From a virus, in the IMG/VR virus record IMGVR_UViG_3300029263_000551, positions 1-28,304 of that record: a stretch of DNA of 28,304 bases, one strand, 5' to 3'. Positions within the stretch are counted from its first letter, which is position 1. Every line of letters begins with the position of its first letter. Of the stretch, positions 1-6,465 are shown one piece after another. Under the pieces are notes generated by a model that saw only the letters and a list, made by a program, of their open reading frames with translations, made no database searches and was not told the DNA's origin. A program made the translations under genes and the position numbers.

Positions 1-1
1 A

Positions 2-3000
2 TTTAATGTAACATCCAATACTAATGTAGATTTTATAGGAGGAACTAATATAACAACCTCAACAGGAACACAAGCTGGAGGTCTCGTTGTTACTATAAAT
101 AATGGTATTACTAATAACAATCAGTTAACTAACGGAGCAGGATATACGACTAATACAGGTACAACAACAGCCTCAAATACACAAACGTTTACTAACAAAA
201 GCGGTAATATAAGTCAATGGACTAATAATTCAGGTTATATTACGTCAGCATCTTTACCAACTGTAAGTAATGCAACTATTACATTAGCAGCAGGTACAGG
301 TCTTAGTGGTGGAGGAGCAATTACTCTTAATCAATCAGGTAATGAAACAGTTACTTTTAATAACACTATAACTAATAATAATCAACTTTCTAATGGAAGA
401 GGTTTTATTGGAATAGGTTCGGTTGCAATAACTTCTAATGGATCAACGCCAAGTTTAGGTTCAGGAATTAGTGCTGCTGAAATTAGATCACTTATAGGAG
501 CTGGTACAAGTTCAAGTACAGGTACAGTAACTTCTATAGCAACTAGTACAGGATTAAGTGGTGGTACAATTACAACATCTGGAACTTTAACAAATACTGA
601 TAGAGGATCACAGCAAAACATATTCAAAAACTTTACAGCAAGTTCAGGCGGAACAGCTACAGCTAATATTAATAATGATACGTTAACTATAGCTGGTGGT
701 TCTAATGTTAGTACTGTAAGATCTGGTGATACAATAACTATTAACGCTACAGATACAAATACAAATAATTATCTAACAGGATTATCTTGGGCAACTGGCA
801 CAGGTGTTTTAAGTGCTACTAGACAAGGGTTAAGTACTTTGTCTGTAGATTTAGATGGTAGATATGTTACGTCATCAGGTGTAACGTCTATAGCAACAAG
901 CACAGGATTAAGTGGTGGTACAATAACAAGCACAGGAACTCTTACAAATACTGATAGAGGTTCACAACAATCTATATTTAAGAATATTGCAGTAAGTGGA
1001 CAAAATACTGTAATAGCAGATAACAATAACGACACGTTAACTTTGGTTGCCGCTGGTGGTATGACTATTACTACAAATTCTGCAACAGATACAATTACAT
1101 TTAATCCTAATGATGATAATTCAAACAATTTCGTAACAGGTGGTAATGTAACAAGTGGAACAGTAACATTAAATAGATCAGGATTAAGTAATGTTTCATT
1201 TGCAATTAACAACAGTCAGATAACAAATGGTGCTGGTTACATAACTGCAGGATCTTTACCTTCAGTTGGTAATGGAACATTAACTGTTACAGGAGGAACT
1301 GGACTAAGTGGTTCAGGAACATTTACCGCAAATCAATCAGGCAATACTACAATTACTCTTAATAACAGTATTACAAATAACAATCAATTAACAAATGGTA
1401 GAAACTTTACAGTTTCAGGTAGTAACATATCTCAATTTGCAAATAATTCAGGTTATATAACTTCATCAGGAAGTATAAGTGGTAACGCAGCTACAGCGAC
1501 TAAATTTTCAACAGGTAGAACTAATTACAAAGGTGTTACAGATACTTCTGTTATTGGTCAGATGATGTGGAAACATTATGGAAATAACCATACTATATTT
1601 GATGCTTCTAATGGCACATCTCCATCTGGAACTTCTATAAGTAATACTAGTCCAGGAGCTTCTTGGACAGGAACTTACCCTACACTAATGGGTTGGAATG
1701 GATCAACTACTTATGGAGTTAGAGTAGATGTTTCAGCAAATGCAGAGCAGTTTAAAAACGCAAGAACTATAGCTGGTGTATCATTTAACGGTACTGCTAA
1801 TATATCTCTTAACAATAATGCTATAACAAATGGAGCAGGATATATAACTTCAGCTTCTTTGCCAAGTGTAGGTAATGGTACATTTAGTGTAACAGGTAAT
1901 ACTGGTTTATCAGGTTCTGGATCAATGACTGCAAACCAATCAGGTAATACAAGTGCTACATTAACAAATACTGATAGAGGTTCATCACAAGCTATATTTA
2001 AGAATTTTTCAGCAAGCTCAGGTGGTACAGCTACTGCAAATAGCAATAACGATACATTAACTATTGCAGCTGGTAGTAATATTACTACAGTTAGATCTGG
2101 AGACACAATAACTATTAACGCTATAAGTGATGGACAAGGTGTAACTTCAGTAGCAACTGGTGGTGGGTTAACAGGTGGAACAATAACTTCAACTGGAACT
2201 TTATCACACGCAAACACATCAAGTCAAGGTAATGTAAATAATTCAGGTAATACATATATTCAAGATGTAACATTAGACACGTATGGTCACGTTACAAGTC
2301 TAACATCTGGTACAACTACATTAGCTACACTTGGTTATACAGGAGCAACTAATGCTAACAATATTACTAACAATAATCAATTAACTAACGGTGCAGGATA
2401 TGTAACTTCTTCAGGAGGTTCAATGTCAACCTGGAATATTACAGCTGATTCAGGAGGTAGTGAAAGCATATCTCAGAATGAAACTGTAGATATTGCTGGG
2501 GGTACTAACATTTCAACATCACGTTCAGGTTCTACTATTACAATAACTAATGGTATTACTAACAATACTCAGATAGCTAATGGTAGAGGTTATAGTACAA
2601 CTACTGGAACAGTAACATCAGTATCCTCAAGTATTGATGGATCAGCTTTAAGTGTAGGTGTTGCAAATGCAACATCAACTCCAGCTGTGAATTTTGACTG
2701 GCAAGGATCAAGTACTGAATATGTAAATGGTGAAGGAGGTTTAGTAACTTTTCCATCTATTCCACAAGGTGATATAACAGCAGTAGTCGCAGGTAACAAA
2801 ATGACAGGTGGTGGAACAAGTGGTTCTGTTAGTATAGGATTAGCTAGTAACAACATTTCTCAGTTTGTTAATAATTCTGGTTATACTACAAACGTAGGAG
2901 ATATTACAGGTGTTACTGCTGGTACAGGAATGAGTGGTGGTGGAACAAGTGGATCAGTTACATTAAATTGTACAATAACTAACAACAATCAACTTACCAA

Positions 3001-4198
3001 TGGAGCTGGATATATAACCTCTGCAGGAACAAGGGTTACATCTATAGCTACAACAGCACCTATATTGGGTGGAACTATAACAAGTACAGGAACTCTTAGC
3101 TTACGATCACCAGTTAGTGGTAATTGGCATAATGGAGGTGCACCTGTAGTTGGTGGTGATGGACTTATGGAAATAGGTAGATATATTGATTTCCATACAA
3201 GTAACACTTCTACTTCAGATTTTGATGTAAGACTTAATGCTACATCTGGACTTTTAACTGTATCTGGAAGTGTTAGTTCTACAGGAAACATTCAAGCAGT
3301 AGGTAATCTTACTGGGGCAGATGTTTACATAAATGATCAAATAATAAAACTAGGAGATACCAATACATATTTACAATTTAATGCTGCTGATACGTGGAGA
3401 GTTGTAACAGGAGGTACTCAAAGATTTCAAGTAAGTAATAGCTTAGTAAAAGTTAATAATGTTTTTGAAGTTGCAGATACCAATGGTGATAAATCTCTTA
3501 CTATTAATCCTTTTGATGGTAGTTTTTCAATTGGAGATTTAGATGCAATTACTGGAGAAGCTCAAATTGTTAGTGATAACAGTAATATCTTTTTTAATAC
3601 AGGTGGAAACACTAGAATGAGGATTAAAAACAATGGTGGCATTGGTATGGGTACAGATCCAAGTACAGGAGTTAAACTTCAAGTACAAGGTGTTATATTA
3701 GGAAGACAGAGTAATGGTGTTGCAGATTTTTATTTAGGTAATTATGGATTTAATAGATTTATAAGATTTCACGTAAATAATATAGACACTTATTTCGATA
3801 TGAATTGTGGTGATATTTTCTGGAGACAAGGAAGTAGCAACAGATTTAGAATGTCTATGAGTACTGGATCTTTTATAGCTTCTGGAGCTATTACTGCATT
3901 TGGTTCTCCTTCTGATGAAAGATTAAAAGAAAATATTAAACCTATTGAATCAGCTTTAGATAAAGCTATGAAACTTCAAGGGGTAACTTTTAATTGGAAA
4001 GAACAAGATGAAGCAAATATTAAAGAAGATATAGGATTTATAGCTCAGGATGTTAAGAAAGTTTTACCAGAACTTGTAAGAGAAGAAGCTGATGGTATGT
4101 TGTCAATGAGACATCAAGGAATCACTCCAATACTTCTTGAAGCTATTAAAGAATTAAAAGCTGAAATTGAAGAATTAAAAAAAATAATAAATAAATAA
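2..4198 (+). CDS. Tail fibre with repeats and C-terminal S74 chaperone (5' end missing)
   Basis: The frame is open from the first bases of the window, so this is the last ~1398 residues of a longer receptor-binding fibre; there is no reason to start it at the TTG at 839. Most of it is Gly/Ser/Thr/Asn-rich repeats typical of trimeric phage fibre shafts. Recurrent motifs are ITNNNQLTNGAGYIT, ISQFxNNSGYIT, GLSGGTITSTGTL and LTNTDRGSxQxIFKN. A distinct block at visible residues ~521-577 (1562-1733, MMWKHYG...MGWNG...YGVRVD) interrupts the repeats and is followed by a fibre-type motif, ARTIAGVSFNGTANI. The last ~95 residues (from 3911) are a Peptidase_S74 intramolecular chaperone: SDERLKENI, then GFIAQDVKKVLPELV, then a C-terminal helix. 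Ser1304 and Lys1309 (visible numbering) match the Ser/Lys dyad spacing of endosialidase chaperones, so cleavage just before the Ser is expected after trimer folding. The missing N-terminus would hold the virion anchor. Confidence 0.93.
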   Translation, partial: FNVTSNTNVDFIGGTNITTSTGTQAGGLVVTINNGITNNNQLTNGAGYTTNTGTTTASNTQTFTNKSGNISQWTNNSGYITSASLPTVSNATITLAAGTGLSGGGAITLNQSGNETVTFNNTITNNNQLSNGRGFIGIGSVAITSNGSTPSLGSGISAAEIRSLIGAGTSSSTGTVTSIATSTGLSGGTITTSGTLTNTDRGSQQNIFKNFTASSGGTATANINNDTLTIAGGSNVSTVRSGDTITINATDTNTNNYLTGLSWATGTGVLSATRQGLSTLSVDLDGRYVTSSGVTSIATSTGLSGGTITSTGTLTNTDRGSQQSIFKNIAVSGQNTVIADNNNDTLTLVAAGGMTITTNSATDTITFNPNDDNSNNFVTGGNVTSGTVTLNRSGLSNVSFAINNSQITNGAGYITAGSLPSVGNGTLTVTGGTGLSGSGTFTANQSGNTTITLNNSITNNNQLTNGRNFTVSGSNISQFANNSGYITSSGSISGNAATATKFSTGRTNYKGVTDTSVIGQMMWKHYGNNHTIFDASNGTSPSGTSISNTSPGASWTGTYPTLMGWNGSTTYGVRVDVSANAEQFKNARTIAGVSFNGTANISLNNNAITNGAGYITSASLPSVGNGTFSVTGNTGLSGSGSMTANQSGNTSATLTNTDRGSSQAIFKNFSASSGGTATANSNNDTLTIAAGSNITTVRSGDTITINAISDGQGVTSVATGGGLTGGTITSTGTLSHANTSSQGNVNNSGNTYIQDVTLDTYGHVTSLTSGTTTLATLGYTGATNANNITNNNQLTNGAGYVTSSGGSMSTWNITADSGGSESISQNETVDIAGGTNISTSRSGSTITITNGITNNTQIANGRGYSTTTGTVTSVSSSIDGSALSVGVANATSTPAVNFDWQGSSTEYVNGEGGLVTFPSIPQGDITAVVAGNKMTGGGTSGSVSIGLASNNISQFVNNSGYTTNVGDITGVTAGTGMSGGGTSGSVTLNCTITNNNQLTNGAGYITSAGTRVTSIATTAPILGGTITSTGTLSLRSPVSGNWHNGGAPVVGGDGLMEIGRYIDFHTSNTSTSDFDVRLNATSGLLTVSGSVSSTGNIQAVGNLTGADVYINDQIIKLGDTNTYLQFNAADTWRVVTGGTQRFQVSNSLVKVNNVFEVADTNGDKSLTINPFDGSFSIGDLDAITGEAQIVSDNSNIFFNTGGNTRMRIKNNGGIGMGTDPSTGVKLQVQGVILGRQSNGVADFYLGNYGFNRFIRFHVNNIDTYFDMNCGDIFWRQGSSNRFRMSMSTGSFIASGAITAFGSPSDERLKENIKPIESALDKAMKLQGVTFNWKEQDEANIKEDIGFIAQDVKKVLPELVREEADGMLSMRHQGITPILLEAIKELKAEIEELKKIINK
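532..748 (+). repeat. Long fibre repeat, copy 1
   Basis: This coding repeat begins at a TSIATSTGLSGGTIT motif and runs through NTDRGSQQNIFKN to VRSGDTITINA. It is similar in DNA and protein to 886-1098 and 1958-2122. Copies 1 and 3 remain alike over about 155 bases, with differences mostly in third codon positions. All copies are in the same reading frame of the fibre gene. Confidence 0.8.
886..1098 (+). repeat. Long fibre repeat, copy 2
   Basis: Its first ~100 bases are nearly identical to copy 1 (GLSGGTITSTGTL then LTNTDRGSQQSIFKN). The second half has diverged more (the VRSGDTITINA end reads TNSATDTITFN), so the two halves seem to evolve separately. Confidence 0.75.
1958..2122 (+). repeat. 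Long fibre repeat, copy 3
   Basis: This copy matches the second part of copy 1 closely (NTDRGSSQAIFKN, ASSGGTATAN, VRSGDTITINA), about 1.37 kb downstream of it. The leading GLSGGTIT part is absent here and appears separately after the repeat, near 2155-2210. Confidence 0.78.
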
Positions 4199-4202
4199 AA
4201 TT

Positions 4203-4541
4203 ATGGCAATTACTTACAAATGGTACATAGATCAAATGTCAGCTCACGTTGAATCTGAAGGTCAAAACAATGTAATATACACGGTACAATGGAATTATAC
4301 TGGATCTGAAGAAGTTAATGGCAAAACATATCAAAGCATTCATATAGGATCAGAAAACTATACTTACGTAGCTGGTACTACTTTTATACCTTACGAAAAT
4401 ACTGAAGCTTTTGAAGCTGTAGTAATTGGATGGCTAGAAGGATCATTAGATGTTCCTGCAATGCAAGCAAATATAGAAGCAGCTATAAAATTAGAAATTG
4501 AACCAGTAGATGAAAGTTTGTATTTCACTTGGCAAAATTAA
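4203..4541 (+). CDS. Small conserved protein downstream of tail fibre
   Basis: 112 residues, starting at an ATG four bases after the fibre stop codon. I recognise the general type (MAITYKW... opening, YTVQWNYTGSEEVNGKTY core, Trp/Tyr-rich, acidic C-terminus) as a small protein commonly found beside tail-fibre genes in marine phages. Its function is not known to me. It has no signal peptide or membrane segment and looks like a small beta-rich globular domain. Position suggests a fibre-associated or fibre-assembly role, which is inference from context only. A promoter-like sequence follows the gene, so it is probably the last gene of the fibre transcription unit. Confidence 0.85.
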   Translation: MAITYKWYIDQMSAHVESEGQNNVIYTVQWNYTGSEEVNGKTYQSIHIGSENYTYVAGTTFIPYENTEAFEAVVIGWLEGSLDVPAMQANIEAAIKLEIEPVDESLYFTWQN

Positions 4542-4560
4542 AATAATATTACTATCTTTG
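4529..4560 (+). promoter_or_regulatory. Bacteroidota-type promoter
   Basis: TTG at 4529-4531, then a 21-base spacer, then TATCTTTG at 4553-4560. This fits the Bacteroidota -33 TTG / -7 TAnnTTTG pattern, with a start point expected near 4565 and an A/T-rich leader of ~25 bases before the ATG at 4590. It is the only candidate promoter in the window with both boxes at suitable spacing. It would drive the small genes and perhaps terminase and portal. Confidence 0.65.
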
Positions 4561-4589
4561 ATTTTAAATTTAATCTAAAATAATACATT

Positions 4590-4865
4590 ATGGAAGTTAA
4601 CAAATTATCAGCAGAAGAATTAAAAAACTTACAAGAACTTAATCAAAGTTTTACTGCAAAAAAAATGAACATCGCAGATACTGTTTATCAACAACAATCA
4701 CTTGTTAAAGAGTTAGATGAAATTAAAGACCGTTTTTCTGTAGTTGAAAAAGCTTTAGGAGAAAAATACGGTAAAGATGCTATAGTCGATTTGTCTAATG
4801 GAGATGTTAAATATCCTGAAGATGTAGTATCAACAGAAGAAGATACTAATACAGAAACAGAGTAA
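4590..4865 (+). CDS. Small coiled-coil protein of unknown role
   Basis: 91 residues, almost entirely helical by composition. Residues ~7-60 show a heptad-like pattern (LQELNQSF... QQSLVKELDEIKDRFSVVEKAL), followed by EKYGKDAIVDLSNGDV and an acidic Glu/Asp/Thr-rich tail. The helix plus 'EKYG...G-D/E' ending is a type I recall from marine phage structural regions, where it carries no assigned function. It follows a good -33/-7 promoter. It could be a small virion component or an assembly chaperone; nothing in the sequence decides between these. Confidence 0.85.
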   Translation: MEVNKLSAEELKNLQELNQSFTAKKMNIADTVYQQQSLVKELDEIKDRFSVVEKALGEKYGKDAIVDLSNGDVKYPEDVVSTEEDTNTETE

Positions 4866-4867
4866 TA

Positions 4868-5395
4868 ATGGCAAAAATTAGCAACACAGCATCGTATCCA
4901 ATAATAGTTCCAACAGGAGGTGATTATTTTTTATTAACTGATGCTGATAATTCTAATACAACAAAAAATTGTACAATAGATAATTTATCTAATTATCTAG
5001 CTTTAAATACAATTAATATTTCTGTTAGAGTTTCAGCTGCTAATTTAAAAGTTATAGGTAGTGTTCCTTATCAAATATTACCAGCTCCAGGAGTTGGTTT
5101 TACGTATAAGATTATTCAAGCAACTGCATTTTTAGATTTCAAAACAACAGCTCACAATTTTAGTAGTCAAGCTAACATTGAAATGGATAATGGAGGAGCA
5201 GCTTATTCTGCTGCAGTTTTCCCTTTTTCAGTTTTAAATGCAACAGCAGATACAGTTTATACATCTATTATTTCTGCAGGAATATTACCTACAAACACAG
5301 CCTTATCTTTAAATGGTGCAAATTCAACAGCAGGAGATAGTCCATTTATTATTAATATTACATATCATAAATTTAAATTAGATTCTACTTTTTAA
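4868..5395 (+). CDS. Probable small virion protein, beta-rich, fibre/knob-like
   Basis: 175 residues. The first ~45 (MAKISNTASYPII, then GGDYFLLTDADNSNTTKN and a Leu-Asn-Tyr helix) resemble the short N-terminal attachment segments found on phage fibres and accessory virion proteins. The remaining ~125 residues are Ser/Thr/Asn/Ala-rich alternating beta strands without Cys or transmembrane segments, suggesting a beta-sandwich or trimeric knob. It starts two bases after the previous stop, in the same transcription unit. A head fibre, decoration protein or secondary tail fibre would all fit. The architecture is inferred from composition only. Confidence 0.85.
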   Translation: MAKISNTASYPIIVPTGGDYFLLTDADNSNTTKNCTIDNLSNYLALNTINISVRVSAANLKVIGSVPYQILPAPGVGFTYKIIQATAFLDFKTTAHNFSSQANIEMDNGGAAYSAAVFPFSVLNATADTVYTSIISAGILPTNTALSLNGANSTAGDSPFIINITYHKFKLDSTF

Positions 5396-5399
5396 ATAA

Positions 5400-5624
5400 A
5401 TGGATATTAGAAAAATATCAATTGGAGCAGATTATAAGTCTAGTGCTATGCATTATATAGCTGGACAAGAAGTTCTTGGAGGTAATTACAATATACATTT
5501 AATACAAAAAGACATTAGCTTAGATTCATATAAAATATGGATTGAAAAAGATAATGAAATAATTTTATGGAAAGAATTTAATTCTAATATTCCTGTATCA
5601 ATCGAATATAATATAAATTTCTAA
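5400..5624 (+). CDS. Conserved hypothetical protein, 74 aa
   Basis: A compact beta-rich protein: MDIRKISIGADYKSSAMHY, then GQEVLGGNYNIHLI, then KIWIEKDNEIILWKEF and PVSIEYNI. I recognise this as a small family seen in marine phages close to the terminase, with no known function. Its stop codon overlaps the next start (TAATG at 5622-5626), so translation of the two genes is probably coupled. The conserved proximity to the GroES-like gene makes a joint role plausible but unproven. Confidence 0.83.
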   Translation: MDIRKISIGADYKSSAMHYIAGQEVLGGNYNIHLIQKDISLDSYKIWIEKDNEIILWKEFNSNIPVSIEYNINF

Positions 5625-6187
5625 TGAAATCACCTTTCAGTTTCATTGTAGAACCATACAATGGAAGAAGGTATGATAATATTAAAAAAATTGGAGATGT
5701 TAATTTAATTATAAGCTCCTCCAAAGAAGATCATACTGTTTCCAATAGGTTTGCAAAAGTAATAAGTACTCCAATTAACTACGAAGGAGAAATAATACCA
5801 GGAGATATCCTTTTGGTTCATCACAATGTTTTTAAGTTTTATAATGATATGAAGGGTGTTGAAAAAAGCGGTAAAAGTTTTTTTAAAGACAATTTATTTT
5901 TTATAGACTATGATCAATTTTTTATGTACAAGCATAAAGATAAATGGAATTGTCATTCTAAATATGTTATGATAAAACCATCTTTAAAAATAGAATCTGA
6001 TATTAAAACTTCAAATGTAGAAGAACCATTAATAGGAGTTATAAAATATATTAATGACGAGTTAAAGAGTAAAGGATTAAAAGAAGGTGATAAAATTTCT
6101 TATGAACCATCAAGTGAATATCCTTTTATGGTAGAAGGTGAAAAACTTTATAGAATGTTTACTAGTAATATTAAACTATTATTATAA
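5624..6187 (+). CDS. Tandem GroES-like (co-chaperonin-like) protein, putative
   Basis: 187 residues that read as two GroES-type beta-barrel halves. Half 1 (~5-102): IVEP, a candidate mobile-loop segment GDVNLIISSS, FAKVIS (the G-x-V-V position), IIPGDILLVHHN (the VKxGDxVxF position) and NLFFIDYDQFFMY (the final DILA strand). Half 2 (~115-187): VMIKP, PLIGVIKY, LKEGDKISYEP, then VEGEKLYRM and NIKLLL. Half 2 follows the GroES C-terminal half (GDKVLF...VDGEELLIMREDDILAVL-like) well. Chloroplast Cpn20 has a comparable tandem arrangement; T4 gp31 and RB49 CocO are single-domain phage co-chaperonins needed for capsid protein folding. A matching role with host GroEL and the capsid or fibre protein is inferred. 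Starts and ends with TAATG overlaps, indicating coupling to both neighbours. Existence of the gene is secure; the fold is about even odds. Confidence 0.6.
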   Translation: MKSPFSFIVEPYNGRRYDNIKKIGDVNLIISSSKEDHTVSNRFAKVISTPINYEGEIIPGDILLVHHNVFKFYNDMKGVEKSGKSFFKDNLFFIDYDQFFMYKHKDKWNCHSKYVMIKPSLKIESDIKTSNVEEPLIGVIKYINDELKSKGLKEGDKISYEPSSEYPFMVEGEKLYRMFTSNIKLLL

Positions 6188-6465
6188 TGGATGTTAAGAA
6201 TATTAAATTACAAATTATAAAAGCTGGTGAAAAAGCTGTTATGCAATTAATTAAAGTTGCCGAAGAACATATTATTAAATACGGAGAAGACGATGAATTG
6301 GCTGCTGATAAATTAAAGAATGCTGCTGCCACAAAAAAGTTAGCTATATTTGATGCATTTGAAATTCTAAAAAGAATTGAAGATGAAAATAAATTGTTAA
6401 ATGATGGTGACGTTATAACTAAATCTAATACTACTCAAGGATTTGCTGAAAGAAGATCAAAATAA
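6187..6465 (+). CDS. Terminase-adjacent helical protein, possible small terminase subunit
   Basis: 92 residues, all-helical and charged: KLQIIKAGEKAVMQLIKVAEEHII, then KYGEDDELAADKLKNAAATKKL, then FDAFEILKRIEDE and a short polar tail. I recognise the central DKLKNAAATKKLAIFDAFEIL pattern from genes placed directly before TerL in related marine phages. Small terminase subunits (TerS) are usually small, helical, oligomeric DNA-binding proteins encoded just upstream of TerL. Size and position fit, but I see no clear helix-turn-helix, so TerS is a hypothesis. Its last 23 bases overlap the TerL frame, which lies +1 relative to it. Confidence 0.8.
   Translation: MDVKNIKLQIIKAGEKAVMQLIKVAEEHIIKYGEDDELAADKLKNAAATKKLAIFDAFEILKRIEDENKLLNDGDVITKSNTTQGFAERRSK

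Noticed and set aside
382-3291. Several minus-strand open frames of 80-170 codons opposite the fibre gene
   Set aside because: They are mirror images of the low-complexity Gly/Thr/Asn repeats; their products are Val/Pro/Leu-rich strings without motifs, and no leader or promoter supports them.
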